A stretch of 64,000 nucleotides of DNA from Anastatus disparis. Taxonomy: Eukaryota > Arthropoda > Insecta > Hymenoptera > Eupelmidae. Numbering within the stretch: the first letter of the stretch is position 1; every line of letters begins with the position of its first letter. Positions 45,320-57,629 of this stretch are shown here, piece after piece. The notes under the pieces were generated by a model. It ran no database searches. It had not been told where the DNA came from and saw only the letters and a program-made list of their open reading frames with translations. A program made the translations under genes and the position numbers. The stretch lies in NCBI GenBank assembly GCA_017163975.1, contig JAFFSR010000307.1, positions 620,001 to 684,000 on the forward strand, written 5' to 3'.

Positions 45320-46660
45320 TTAATATGTAAGAAATATAAATATATTTTTGATGATTGACGAGACAGACGTATAATGAATCAGAAGTGTTTTAGATGAGAA
45401 GTACTGAAATGGTGAGGGAAGAATTTTACTAGAGAGCCTAATTTTACGTAGTGTTATCCATCGATTTGAAGAGTTCAACGAGTTAGACAATCTATTTGAT
45501 ATGAACTCGTTTTTAGCCGTGTCAAGGGCATTTGAGACCTCACCACGAAGTCTTCGATAGTGAGCTATATCTATAGATAACATAGAACTAGAGCGAACGG
45601 CTAAACGATATGCTCTATCACGATCCTTCATTTTAGCACGGATATCAGAAGTTACCCAGGGTTTTTTCTTAATCATTAGATTACGAGATTCATGAGGTGC
45701 ACATTTATCGAACGACGAAACAAGGACAGAAGACAAACCATTTACCAGACCATTAATGAGTTCATTTTTTGAACTAGAAGTCGCATGGCTCACTTGCGAT
45801 TTTAGTAAGAGATTACGTGAAGTATTTTCATTTAAGCTAACACGATTTAGATTAGAAAAGTTTCTATAGAAGATTTTTCTCTTTGTATTTGGTGGTTTGT
45901 ATGCCCTAAATGTGATTAAAATGAGATCATGACCTGCAATAAAAGGTGCTGATGTTTTGCTATATGATAACAGAGAGCTGTCATCATTAATGATGAATAA
46001 ATTAATCCATGTATGGGAAGAATAATCAGAAGTTAAAGTGTGATGAGTAGGTTCAGATTGAACCACATTAAGAGCCAATGAATCAATAGCTAAACGGGAA
46101 GTGTCAGCAGAGTAACTATTAGTTAGCAAATTTATATTAAAATCACGAGTTATGACAACATTTTTATAAAAAGGTAAATATGTAGAAAATAAATTAAAAA
46201 ATTCCTCAGGAAAAATCGCCTTTGGATGTAAATATATTACTAAAAATAAAAGTTTTTCCATGCTAAAAAATATCTCAGCTATAATATACTCTGCAGTGTT
46301 ATTAAAGACAGGGTCTGATTTCGCCAAGATATTGACCTTAAGAAAATCACGAGCATAAAATCCTACTCCACCACCTGATTTGCCCATTCTATCTAACCTA
46401 AAGAAGTTGTAGTGATCTATAGAGATCACAGAGCTCTCATCGAGCTCTGTTAAGAATTTCTGTAACTGCAAAAATATCAGTTTTGATCGACGTAATGTGG
46501 TTTTCAATAACTGAGAAATAGGTCTTAATTCTATTTACATCGGCATGAGAAATAACAAGGTTATGTGAAAAATCAGAATTATAATGAATTGAGGAATCGT
46601 GATAATTATCAGAAATTAAAATGGAAGAATTTGAACTTAATTTAGAACAGGCGCTTAGAA
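45320..46660 (-). pseudogene. LINE A ORF2, endonuclease domain
   Basis: The open part (46507-45320) encodes an AP-endonuclease-like domain: FFRLDRMGKSGGGVGFYARD, VVITRDFNIN in the place of the usual GDFN, SHTWINLFI for the SxxDLI-type site and AGHDLI for the SDH-type site, followed by the linker PWVTSDIRAKMKDRDRAYR that precedes the reverse transcriptase. Upstream codons, read in another frame (about 46660-46508), supply the N-terminal strand. The frame stops where the reverse transcriptase should start. Confidence 0.75.
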
Positions 46661-48412
46661 CAGCGGTTTACCGATGCATTTAAAGAGGCGAATGAGCTCA
46701 CCGCAAGAAAGCCAAGGAGTCCTCATTTTTTAGTTTCAACTGGATTAAGAGAGGCCAATTGTGACTCATCATTAATGGGAATTAACTCGCCCTTCTTATA
46801 CGGACGCATGTAGACCGTTAAGTTGCGTACTATCGGGCGTTGATAGTTGAGGTTTTCATAAACTGCTCAAGCCTTTTTAAGCAGTGTATATACTGGTTTA
46901 GGCCATATTGGGCGAGCAAACATATTCCCATTTTGACCCACACCAAAAAATTTCAAAGAAGAAAATCCTCATAGTTAAGGAGACGCCTCTATTATGCAGT
47001 CACGAACTGCATCGGATGTAAAGCGACCAACAAAAGATCTAAATTTATGTGTAGAGCATTCAGGTATTTTGGAATCTACAGTGGTAGCAGGCAGCCACTT
47101 GCGAGTATCAACAAGAAAATTTGTTCCAAAATCAAGCCCTATAGCCCCAAAAATGATCTCAATTATCTCTTTGTTGCCTAACGAGATACTAGTCGGTATA
47201 CCCGAAAAAAGAATCTTGTACGAGTCACGCAACAAAGAGACACCAGATGATGTACACGAGGTGATATGGTTGTCTAGGCGATCAGACAGAGCGTCATAAC
47301 GCTTCTCCAGATCCGAAAAAGAAAGTTTAACCTCCCCCAATTCAGTTCTAACAGCACTGACTTCAGCCACAAGATTATTGTTGGTTTCTAACAGTTTACC
47401 TGTCGCTTGTAACAACTGATTAGTCATCTCTATTTGCTTATCGAATTTACTATTGCAATCAGCTGCAAAAGTCGTGAAATACTCAGGTGGTGACATATCG
47501 ACTGATTGATTAGGAGAAATGAATTTGGTCTTAGAAGTTAGAGGAGTCAATCGAGAGTGACTGGAGGCAGCAATCTGACTTGCGTCAATGCCCAGTACAC
47601 TACTATTCACAGAGGAGGAGGAGGAATCTGACTCCGAAGGACAACGTCTTCTTGGTGACGGCTTAAGGGAGTGAAGTGGAGAAGTTGCGCATCTTTTTTG
47701 AGAGCCCTGATTGGGTAACGGAGAGTCAAAAAGCTGCGATGATGCTGAAACAATGTCCTCAGTGGCTCATGTACGCGAGCACTCTTCCGCTGGTTTTTCC
47801 TTTCGAATCTTTTCTTTTACACAGCAAACAATAATACCCTTGCTAAGAAACCAAGAGCTATCGCAACACTTCGTGTGATATAGAGAAGTGCAGTTTTTAC
47901 AAAGGTTTGCTGCATCTGTACCTAAAATAGGCAGTTTACAGAGAGAGCAAAATACCATGATACTAAATGAGCGCACTAAGAGACATCACACATCAAACAC
48001 TCACCTCAAAGTAAGCACTTACTGTACTGTTAAGAAATAGACAACTGGTGGCACAAGGATGGAACACTGGACCAATAGTTCAGATGGTGATGTAGAGATC
48101 TATTTTATTGATGTAGGATAATCCGTTGCAGTTTGGTCGTGTTTACCAAAGTAGAAACCAGGAGAAAAAAAACAGACAGCAGCCATAACCTCGAAATCAC
48201 GTCTCATCTTAACCTCAAATTTGGCACCAGTACAGAGAAGAATGGATGAATTTAATAATGCAGAGCTGATTAAACTGTTGGTTAATATATTAGTTGAAGC
48301 TCTGTAGATTTTGCTTGCAGAAAACCTGCAACAAGATGCCCGTGGGCAAGAAATGCAGTATACACAGACAAATTTTTGAAGAGCAACAAAAACACGATGC
48401 TTGTCTACTTAC
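45325..48412 (-). mobile_element. Non-LTR retrotransposon A (5' end to endonuclease, 3'-truncated)
   Basis: Starts on the minus strand next to a GA microsatellite at 48412 with GTAAGTAGACAAGCATCGT, also found at the 5' end of copy B (52955). Contains ORF1 and the endonuclease part of ORF2, and then stops at about 45325 before the reverse transcriptase. Loss of the 3' half is unusual for a LINE copy and implies a later deletion or break. Confidence 0.75.
46733..47976 (-). pseudogene. LINE A ORF1: PHD-type finger, coiled coil, RNA-binding region
   Basis: From MRSFSIMVF (47976), one frame with TGA at 47769-47767 and TAA at 46977-46975, continuing to about 46733. A Cys/His finger (FCSLCKLP, CKNC, YHTKCC, CCVKEK) resembles a PHD finger, then a Ser/Pro-rich part, a coiled coil (LLETNNNLVAEVSAVRTELG ...), and an RRM-like region (ILFSGIPTSISLGNKEIIE) with the C-terminal FFGVGQNG motif. 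ORF1 proteins of this kind bind LINE RNA. Confidence 0.7.
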
Positions 48413-48421
48413 TTGAGAGAG

Positions 48422-48481
<60 letters not shown>

Positions 48482-48640
48482 TAAGAGTGAGTGAAAGAGA
48501 GAGAAAGAGAGAGAGAATGTTCAAGTGAGAGATGCAGAGAAAGATGGAGAGAGAGTTAGAGTGAGAGAAAGTGATAGAAAGAGAGAGAGAGAAAAATAGA
48601 CGGATTGGGATAGTGATTGAAAGAGAGACATAGACATAGA
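48413..48640. repeat. GA-rich microsatellite between LINE A and LINE A2
   Basis: Pure (GA)n core at about 48420-48478 with irregular GA-rich flanks, ending in ATAGACATAGACATAGAC, the 3' simple-repeat tail of LINE A2. Confidence 0.9.
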
Positions 48641-49734
48641 CATAGACAAATATTTATTCAGACATGGGGTTGAACCCCGTATGGCTCAATGTAGCATATA
48701 CATATGTATTAATAACAATAAATGAAAATCTAATTAACAAAAGCAAAATTAATTAAAATTAACATAGTATGATTGATGTGTAATAAAAGTGTAATAAAAA
48801 AGAAAAAAACATTATGAAAAAAACTATGATGAAGGTCACTGTGATACCTCTCAGTCCTTGTGATCGGCATTCATTAAGTGGTCGAAGGTGTGCTTCTTAA
48901 ATCGAGGGATTAAGCCCATATAAAAAACCAAGGGTGCTTCACTGCTTACATTAGCCTCATCAAGTAGATTAGTAGCCCGATTAATGAAAGATTATTGAAG
49001 AGCAGTTGTGCGAGCAGTGGGATAGATCAATACTCTGGGGGGCCTACGAGATGATGACCTAACAACCACATCATGGTTGACTCTCGAAAAGCGTCGAGCC
49101 AAGTAGGACAGACACCCTGAGGAGATTATTGAGAAAGCCAAAGATTGAAGAAAATAGCTCCTTCTTCTCTCAAACCACAGCCAACCAAGCTCAAGCCTGT
49201 ATGGCGACACTCTTTCCTGGGCCTTGATGTTACCAAAAACGAACTCGACACATGCATTAAGGGCCCTATGAAGTTTCAGGTTCTGATACTGAAAGAGGTC
49301 ATCATAGACAACATAGGTATATAGTCAAAGATCAGAAAGATGAGTGATTCAACCAGCCTCTGCCTAAGGCTTCGAGAAAGAGAGCGTTTGTGAAATCTCA
49401 GCGAATGAAATGATCCATGGATCCTACGAAAAAAAGACAACACTTGTTTCTCCTAATTTAAGGTCTGGTTTATTCAGACACCAAGGCTCTTGACCTTAGT
49501 GCAAATGGTATGCACTCGCCATTAACTATCAGAGAAGAGGAGGAATCTTGGTGAGAAAGACGAGAGACATATTGCTCACTACCAATGATAATAGCTTAAG
49601 TTTTAGCTGCATTGATGGTAAGGCCATTAGCAGTCACCCAGAGAGTCAAAGCGGAGATGTCAGCATTAATATTTACCATCTCGTCAGAAAAATCATTGGT
49701 AAAGAAGGAGCGATAAGACAGGTAACGAGTCAGA
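48641..49734 (-). mobile_element. Non-LTR retrotransposon A2 (3' end only)
   Basis: 5'-truncated copy holding the end of the reverse transcriptase region (about 49700-48985, with KTKAIIIGSEQ-like and LELGWLWFERRRSYF blocks, frame broken) and the 3' untranslated region with hairpin 48663-48683. No intact frame. Confidence 0.7.
48663..48683 (-). other. 3' UTR hairpin of LINE A2
   Basis: CATGGGGTTGAACCCCGTATG, stem GGGGTT/AACCCC, close to the 3' end. Equivalent hairpins are at 50055-50075 and 55089-55109. Confidence 0.6.
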
Positions 49735-50019
49735 CAAAGGAAGAGAGAGAGAGGGAGAGAAAGAGAGAGAAAAAGATAGTGACAGAATGAGAATGAGGAA
49801 AATAGAGAGAGTAAGAGGAAGAAAGAAAGTCAAAGCTAGTAAGATAAAGAGAGTGAGAGAAAGAGAGAGTGAGAGTGAATAAAAGAGTAAGAGGCAGAGA
49901 GTGTTCGAGTGAGAAAGATAGACAGAAAGCAAAAGTGAGTAAAAGAAAGAGACAAAGAATGTGTTCGAGTAAGGGAGAGAGAGAGAGAGAGTGATAGGGG
50001 GTGAGAAAGAGAAAGAGAT
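49735..50019. repeat. GA-rich microsatellite between A2 and B
   Basis: Irregular GAGAGA/AAGAGA tract. The Ser/Leu-rich and Phe-rich minus-strand frames over it are translation of the repeat. Confidence 0.9.
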
Positions 50020-50054
50020 TGATTGATTCATTCATTCATTCATTTATTTCAGGT

Positions 50055-50075
50055 CATGGGGTTAAACCCCGTATG
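50055..50075 (-). other. 3' UTR hairpin of LINE B
   Basis: CATGGGGTTAAACCCCGTATG; same stem as in A2 with a different loop base. Confidence 0.6.
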
Positions 50076-50502
50076 ACCCTCAAGAAATTACATAAGTATA
50101 TACAAAACAAAATATATTTTGTAAAAACATTGTAAATCTAACGTTTAAAACAGTAGTATAATAATATTTATAATTTTCTCCGCGTATACAAAATATAATA
50201 TAGTAGCTAGAGTATGTATAACAGACATAAAGCATTCAAGAAAAACAATGTTATAACAGAAATAATTATCTTATCATTTACACCAGTACAGACAAAGTAA
50301 CCTTCTGAGGTCCACATTATATATTTTTATGGTGGAGTGACTTAATTTATGATATTAAGTAAACTCAACGAATGCTTAATGTGTTTTGCGATTCAGTGCG
50401 CTCATCAAGAAGGAATTTTTTAAATAATCGTACCTTCAAAACCTGCGTCACTTCAAAACTAGTAAATACATCAACACTATTGTTTATAAGAGAAGATGCT
50501 GA

Positions 50503-52771
50503 TCAAACAAAGGAGTTGAGCATCGCCGCAGTGCTGACAATAGGACAAATGAGCAGTCTTATAGGCAGTCTACTAGATAATCTGACCATTGTATCGATAT
50601 TTGCATAACAAAATTTTGTTGCCAAATATGTCGGATTTTGATAGGAAAATATAGAGTGAGCAAGTACCGTTTTAAAGTAAAGTCGCCTATTTTTGACTAA
50701 TATCCACCCCAGATCAAGGCGAAAAGGAGTGACTCTGTCCTGCCACCCAATATTGCCAAACACAAATCTAACACATGCATTAAGAGTACGATGGAGTTTA
50801 AGATTCAATGTTTGAGGCGAATCATCATAAACTACACAGAAATAATCAAGAATTAGAAAGATTAATGCCTTAACCAGCTCCTTTCTAACTTTTCTGGACA
50901 ACGCATGCCTATGAAACTTGAGTGACTGGAGAGTGCCAAAAACTCGACCAACAACCGAGTTAACCTGCTTATTCCAATTAAATGTGCTATTAATCCAGAC
51001 TTCTAAGTTCTTAACAACATCTTTATAAGAAACAGACACATTATTCATCAGAATAGGAGGACATGATACAAGATTAATTCTCGATATAAATCAGGCCCTA
51101 CTTTGAGGAAACCAGTCGTAGAAATGTCTCGACCTGAGTAAATTCAAAGATAGAAAAATCATTGCGTAATGAAATAACAAGCACCTTATTAATATCACTA
51201 TTAGATATAACAGAAGATGTTGATGAGATAGAAGTATAGTGAGTTAATAAAGCTTTAGATGAAAAATACTGCAGTAGTGAGGGTGAAATCTTATTAGAAA
51301 GCCCAATTTTATGTAAGGTTCTCCAACGATTTGTTGAATTCGACGACGCTGACAAACGATTTAGAATAAATTCATTTTTAGCCGTGTCAAGAGCATTTGA
51401 GACCTCTTCACGAAGTCTTTGATAGCGAGCTATAGATAGGATAGAGCCTGAACTTGAAACTAAGCGATATGCTCTATCACGTTCCTTTATTTGAGCACGA
51501 ATATCTGAAGTGACCCAGGGTTTTTACTTAAGAGGAGGTCACGTATCTCTGTCCTTTTCTAATCAAAGAATTGAGTTTCTTACAGAAACTAATAACTTAA
51601 TCAAAAAATGAAGAGAAAGCCGCATCTCGTAATAAAAAAAGCAATATTTTCTTTGATAAGAAAGAATTAATTTAATTGCTTCGATTTCAAGCAAACCTTG
51701 AAAAACTTAAATCATAGAGGTTAGGGTGGACAATTTGGTTTTTCAAGGTTTTCTTGAAAACGAAGCAATAAAATTAATTTTTTCTTATCAAAGAAAATAT
51801 TGCTTTTTTTGATGCAAGATGCGGCTTTCTCTTCATTTTTTGATAAAGTTATTAGTTTTTGTAAAAAAATCATTTCTTTGATTAGAAAAGGACAGAAATA
51901 CGTGACCTCCTCTTAATCGTTAGATTGCGAGATTTAAGTGGTGAACATTTATCAAATGACAAAACAAGGATAATTAATAAGTTTAATAACCATTAATAAG
52001 TTCATTATTTGAACTAGAAGTCGCATGACTCACTTGCGATTTTATAAGGAGACTACGTGGAATAGTTTTATCCAAACTAACACGATTTAAATTAGAAAAG
52101 TTTCTATAAAAGATTTTTTTCATTGTGTTTGGGCTTGTATGCTCTAAATGTGATTGTAATAAGATCATGACCTGCAATCAAAGTTGCTGTTGATTTATTA
52201 TATGAGAACAGAGAGCTGTCATCATCGATGATGAATAAGTCAATCCATGAATGGGAAAAATATTCAGAAGTGAAAGTGTGATGTGTAGGTTTAGATGGAA
52301 CCACATGGAGAGCTAATGAATCAATAGCTGAACGGAAAGTGTCAGCAATGTAGTTACTTGATAGCAAATTTATATTAAAATCACTAGTTATTACAACGTT
52401 TTTATAATGCGGTAAATATGTAGAAAATAGGGTAAAAAATCTTTAGAAAAAATAGCATTTGGATGCAAGTACACCACTGAAAAAATAAATTTTTCAGTTC
52501 CAAATAAAATCTCAGCTATTATATATTCTGCTGTGTTGTCAAAGACAGGGTCTGATTGAGCCAAGATATTGATCTTAAGAAAATCACGAGCATAAAATCC
52601 TGCACCACGACCTGCTTTGCCCATTCTATCTAATCTAAAAAAGTTATAGTGCTCTAAAGAGATCACAGAGCTATCATCCAGCTCGGTTAAGAATGTTTCA
52701 GAGACTGAGATTAATCTCTTCGTCTTATTTCGCAGAAAGAAAAGAATGATACAATTGGAGATCACCAGCAA
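50503..52771 (-). pseudogene. LINE B ORF2 remnants
   Basis: Endonuclease pieces 52771-52391, 52367-52104 and 52177-51983 are close in sequence to LINE A (FRLDRMGKAGRGAGFYARDF, SHSWIDLFI). Pieces 51355-51098 and 51048-50503 give the linker and the C-terminal reverse transcriptase region (DYFCVVYDDSP, LDLGWILVKNRRLYF). Most of the reverse transcriptase palm is missing between them. Several frame shifts. Confidence 0.7.
51532..51912. mobile_element. TTAA palindromic MITE, copy 4
   Basis: A 381-bp palindrome (GAGGAGGTCACG...CGTGACCTCCTC) between TTAA (51528-51531 and 51913-51916), inserted in LINE B. The paralogous LINE A at about 45670 has a single TTAA with no insertion, giving a clear empty site. 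Confidence 0.9.
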
Positions 52772-52955
52772 AAAAAATATATTGAGCCTTGATTAAAATT
52801 GAAAGAAGATCGTTAATCAAAATTGAGAACAGCAAGGGACCCAGAACACTACCCTAAGGTACACCCGCCGCACGTGGGCAAAAAATGCAGTGAACACAGA
52901 TAGGTTTATGAGGAGCTTGAAGAAAACGATGCTAGTCTACTTACGGAGAGGAAGA

Positions 52956-53012
52956 AAGTGTAAGAGAGAGAAAGGTAGAGAGAGAGTAAGAGAAGGAGAG
53001 ATAGATAGATAG
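52956..53012. repeat. GA-rich and GATA microsatellite between B and D
   Basis: GAGAGA tract with (GATA)4 at its LINE D side. Confidence 0.85.
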
Positions 53013-54596
53013 ATAATCAAATTTATTATATGTACATTATGTTGTACAATTAATTACAGTAATACGTTAGAATTAATAAAAATAATATCAAACACAATAA
53101 TAATAAACAGTAAAGAAAAACAGTAGATAAAAACAAACACCCAGGCTACGAACAGAGGATTCAAATTCAATATTAGCACTGTTCAACGGTACGCCAGTTA
53201 CAGGTGATGAGGACAGCATATTAATGTGAAAATAAGAGCCTATAATTATTACCTTTGTTTTGTCAACATTCAATTTCAGATAGTTACTAGAGGCCCAATG
53301 TGAAATGAGAATAGCATGATCACTCATAAGATTAGTATGAATGCTAAGTTCAGAAATCGGAAAATGCATATAGACTTGCAAGTCGTCGGCCTATATAAGA
53401 TGTTGTACACCCGAGTGAAAGTTGGCAGCGATGTCATTAATATAAATGGAGAATTAAAGTGGTCTAAGCACAGAACCCTGGGATACTCCTGTATTCAGAG
53501 TGACAAAGTCAAACGCATTACCATCAGAGTCAACAACAGATAAGTAGGAGGCAAACCATCTGACAACAGTGTGCAAGACGTCAAGAGAAGTCAGTTTCCG
53601 AAGCAGAGTGACATGGCACACAGTGTCAAATGCCTCCGTTAGTTTGAGCAAAGCTGTTTGGGTACTATGTGCAGTTCTAAACCCAGTCTGATGAGAATCC
53701 AACAGATGTCTGGTGGACGAGTAGTAATAAAGTTGTTGATGGACGAGACGCTCAAGAATGACAACAAGAAGATAGGTCGTATATCACTCATAGTGCGCGG
53801 AGAAGAGACCTTGTTGATAGTGGTAATTAACGAGATCTTCCAGCATAAGGGAAACACACTCACGAAACGAATTATTATAAATATACGACAGAGCAAGGGC
53901 CCAATAACTAGAAATGCCTCATAGTTAATAGACTGTGAGACCGCATCAAACCCCCTAACCTGAGAAATAGAATGACATATTGCCATCCTGACCTGTTCCA
54001 AAGTAACCTCATTAAACCTGAATAAAGGCTTATAAAGCTCATCTACATTTATAGTATTCACATACTCAGAAACAGAAAGGGCAAGTGAATCAAACGCAAT
54101 CTCACCAAAGTGTCGATTAAGCTCATTTATAGGAAATGAATGTCGCGGATTATTATCAGTAGAACATATACCGAGGTTCTTAAACTCTCTATAGATCTGC
54201 CGCGAGTCCGTGATACCCGATAGTCTGTCATAGTAGTATAATAGTTTGGCTAATTCAATGCACTCATGTACCTTGTCACGAGCAGTCCTATAGCATAGTA
54301 AATCAGTATACAGTCGAGTACGTTTGTAGTTTCTATAAAGTCGATCTCTCTCATTAATCAAGCGACGATGTTCAAAGGTGATCCACGGACTATGAGCCCT
54401 ACCCTGTCTAACCTTTCTGACAGGCATGATATATGCAATTGCCTCATTAAAGCAGTTTTAGAGACATTCAAGGTGAGCAGAAACAGAGAAATCACCGTCA
54501 CATGTATCACACCTTAAACAACGGAAATACTGAAGAAGTGCAACATCATCAACGGACTTATAATCCAGAAAGGTAAAGTCTTTAAGCATAGGTTGA
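53013..54596 (-). mobile_element. Non-LTR retrotransposon D (5'-truncated)
   Basis: Starts inside the endonuclease/RT linker next to a GA tract (54597). Reverse transcriptase pieces lie at 54427-53639, 53702-53454 and 53381-53088. Ends in a short 3' region with an inverted TGTACA hairpin (53031-53048), an AATAAA-like sequence and (TATC)n. The C-terminal part after the catalytic region is deleted. A different subfamily from A and B. Confidence 0.7.
53088..54427 (-). pseudogene. LINE D reverse transcriptase remnants
   Basis: Linker HSPWITFEHRRLINERDRLYR, then N-terminal palm with degraded ISLITTINKV, then GFRTAHSTQTALLKLTE, GVSQGSVLRPL and, after the catalytic site, LKLNVDKTKVIIIGS. At least three frame shifts. 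Confidence 0.75.
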
Positions 54597-55066
54597 GAGA
54601 GAGAATGAGAGAGAGAGAGAGAGAGAGAGAGAAAGGGTAAGAGAGAGAAAGAAAGAGAGTGAGTCTTTGAGTAATAGAAGAAGAGAAAGAGTGTTCAATC
54701 AAGAGAAAGTGTGATGAAAAAATAGAGAGAGAAAGAAAGAGATGAAGTGAAAGTGAGTAAAAGACAGATTGTGAGAGGGAGAAAAGATAAATAATTGCAT
54801 ACGTATGTACCGTATGACCGTAAGCTACTTCGCGGTGCTTGAATTGCGTCGATTTCTGACGTCAGTCTCAGCACAGATCTTATGTCACTTGTCTAAGCGT
54901 AGGTTTTTCCTTCGCGAGCTCGGAGAGAAAGAGGGAGAGAGAAAGTGTTTGATTGAGAGAAAGAGTGATAGAAAGATAGAGAGAGAAAGAAAGAGAGTGC
55001 GAGTGAGTAAAAGAGAGAGAGGGGGTGGAGGGAGAGAAAGAGTAAGTACAAGAGAGATTTGATTTG
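54597..55066. repeat. GA-rich microsatellites with a 130-bp spacer, between D and C
   Basis: GA tracts at 54597-54790 and 54925-55066. The spacer between includes ATTGCATACGTATGTA and GTCACTTGTCTAAGCGTAGG, both of which recur in similar form in the next GA block (58095 and 57910), so the block is a compound repeat. Confidence 0.8.
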
Positions 55067-55088
55067 ATTTGACAAGATTTTTATTAAT

Positions 55089-55109
55089 CATGGGGTAGTG
55101 CCCCATATG
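55089..55109 (-). other. 3' UTR hairpin of LINE C
   Basis: CATGGGGTAGTGCCCCATATG, with compensatory change of the stem relative to A2 and B (GGGGTT/AACCCC to TGGGG/CCCCA), supporting a maintained fold. Confidence 0.6.
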
Positions 55110-55317
55110 GTTCAACAAGTACAATACAAAGAATTAACATAAAAAATAAACTAATGTATCTAATGTAAACAATGAACAGCAAAAATTTCTAAATTAAAAA
55201 AAATGAAAAATAATTAAGAAAAGCTTATGTAAAATTTAAGATCAAACAAACGAATTGATTTTAGTAAAATTAAGTTAAATTGCGTACGCCAGCTGGTAAT
55301 TTCACAGCAACTAGGGC

Positions 55318-56720
55318 TCAGTCTAGAGCAGCTGCTTTCCTATGCCAATCTCCGCGCTCTTCATCGATTAACCAGTCAAATGCGTGCTTTTTAACCGCCC
55401 TAATAGAACTCACCTCAAAGGATATTGGAGTCATAGCCGCAGAACCTAGCTCATTAATAAAATTTGGAGCGAGATGTGTGAATGAGTTCTGCAAGGCACT
55501 CGTACGAACGGGTGGACAGAGGAGAACTCTAGGCGGCCTACGTATAGAAGAACGTATGTCAGAGTCAGTGTCAATTCTGACGAACCGATTTGCCAAGAAA
55601 ATCGGACTGCGAGTAAAAATGACGGAATATGCCAACGAAATTGTAAAATACTTTCTCCTCGATAGGACCGAGAGCCAACCGAGGTCAAGCCTTTAGAAAG
55701 TCACACGTTCGTGAAAAGCTATGTTACCATAAACGAACCTCACACAGGCATTGAGGGCCCTATGAAGTTTTAAGTTTTGATAATTGAAAAGAACGTTATA
55801 GACTACACAGGTATAGTCGAAGTGGGAAAAAATCATCGATTTCACAAGCCTCTTTCTGAGCTTCTTCGAAAGCGAGCGCCTATAAAACCTTGGCGAATGA
55901 AGCATACCATGCACTCTACCAACAATAGCATTTACTTGCTTCTTCCAGTTGAGAGTCTGATTTAATTATAAGCCCAGGCTTTTAACTTCTTTGGAAAAAG
56001 GAATAGGCTGTTTCCTCACTACGATTGGTGACACTTGAGATGCATTAAGTCTAGAAATGAACTGCTCACTACCGAGAATGATAACTTGAGTTTTAAGGGC
56101 ATTAAGTTTGAGACCATTGACTGATGCCCACTCGGCAGTGGGCTCAACATCACAATTGATAACGGAAATTTCCTCCTCTATGTCACAAGCAAATAACAAA
56201 CGATAAATTTATAGATCATCCACGTACAACATGTATTTTGAATACTTCAAAACTTCAGGCAGATCATTAATAAATATAGAGAATAACAATGGGCCCAAGA
56301 CACTACTCTGTGGAACACCAGAATTATTACTACTCTGGGGCTAGACAAAACATTATGGAAATCTGCAGGGTAAGTAGCTTTGGGACGGGCATAGATGACA
56401 GCAAAAAGAAGCCTTTTATTGAACACCTCAATATCAAGCATCAAGTACTCAAGCTCATTGTTAAAAGTAGGGTCAGAATGATGCCAGGACTGTAACCTTG
56501 TAGTCCTCACGAATGTACTACACTTACCAACCCTGTCCAATCAAAATAGATTATAACCAGCAATTGATAAGATGGCATCATCATCAACTGCCAACAGAAA
56601 AGTTTCAGATAGAGCTAAAAGATAGTAGCCTTTGTCGAGACATTGTGCCTCAACTAAATTGAAGTGTGACCTTAGTCAATTTACATTAATATGTGCAGCA
56701 AGTAAATTGTCCTTGCTCAT
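55318..56720 (-). pseudogene. LINE C ORF2 remnants
   Basis: Endonuclease start (LSETFLLAVDD-like, then LDRVGKCSTF and VIYARPKATYP), then the fused reverse transcriptase (SVLGPLLFSIFINDLPE-like, in another frame), LYVDDL, LKLNALKTQVIILGS, KLHRALNACVRFVYG and the C-terminus. Frame shifts at each boundary. Confidence 0.7.
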
Positions 56721-56849
56721 AGTTAACACAGGAGCAGTAAATACTGCGTTAAAACCACGATCAGTATTGTGACTATTTCTCAGAAAGCAAGCATTAAAAT
56801 TGGAACTTTAATCAGTCACATGAGACCTTAGACAACGTCAAATTTTTTA

Positions 56850-57629
56850 AGATTATTAAAATAAGCAAGATCAGCCACAGTATGGATGGCATGAGGTTTG
56901 GCCTTTGCAGAACTCTTCATATAAACTGTTAGAGAACTGACGAATGTTTTTCTTTCGAGATATTGTATGAGCAGACTTGAGCAATTCAAAAGTCTTCTAG
57001 GGCCACAATGCTCTCAGAAATACCTTGTCTTTCTCACCACCCACACCAAAAAGCTGAAGACATGATTTAAAGCGCAGCTTTACAGCTGCAGCCATGACTG
57101 AGTCTCTGACAGTAGCAGAAATACATTTAAACATAAACTTACGAGACGGTACATTAAAAGAAGTGGATTTAGAATTATTTACAGTATCTGAAGCCTGCGC
57201 CTGGTCGACATCTATTTCAGAACTGTCGGAATTTTTGGAATTATCAGGCCTAGCAGGTGGTGAGCACTGGCGGGTGCTGACAACAAATGCCTGGCTGAAT
57301 TGGAAGCCAATTGCACTGAAAACAGTGTTCAGAACATCACGATCAGGAATAGTAACCGATAAAGGAATACCTGAAATAAGAATCTCACACTTATCTGTTT
57401 GAGTAGCATTGTGAATAAGAGCCAGATCCGACTTGATGGCATTGATTTCAGCCTCATGCTGTTTAAGCAGAGCACAAAGATCATGCTGCTCCTCACGAAT
57501 CAAAGCTAATTGGTTTTTAATCTCCTCATGATGTTCATTGGCCTGTTTCTTAAGTATAGCTGTTTGTTGGGCATTGAGTTTCAACTGTTGTTCCTTTAAC
57601 GCTACTAGAATTTCACTCAAGTTAGACAT
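56850..57629 (-). pseudogene. LINE C ORF1: coiled coil and RNA-binding region
   Basis: From MSNLSEILVALKE (57629; the longer frame upstream is translated microsatellite). Long coiled coil (LNAQQTAILKKQANEHHEE, LALIREEQHDL), then ILISGIPLSVTIPDRDVL, the RRM-like segment shared with LINE A, and LQLFGVGG near the end. One stop at 56997; coding continues to about 56850. The N-terminal finger seen in LINE A is absent here. Confidence 0.65.

Larger units (their letters stand above)
50020..52955 (-). mobile_element. Non-LTR retrotransposon B (rearranged), interrupted by a TTAA MITE
   Basis: 5' untranslated sequence (52955-52862) is followed directly by a reverse transcriptase fragment (about 52860-52745, VLGPLLFSI and a diverged catalytic site), then by endonuclease (52740-51917), then the linker (51520-51098), a C-terminal reverse transcriptase region (51048-50503) and the 3' UTR. 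Order and missing ORF1 show rearrangement. The MITE at 51532-51912 sits in the endonuclease/RT linker. Ends with hairpin, AATAAA and (AATG/AATC)n. Confidence 0.7.

Noticed and set aside
49693..50035. Ser/Leu/Phe-rich minus-strand frames (also 54514-54702, 54885-55124, 57622-58183)
   Set aside because: Translations of GA/TC microsatellites; low complexity and overlapping in several frames.
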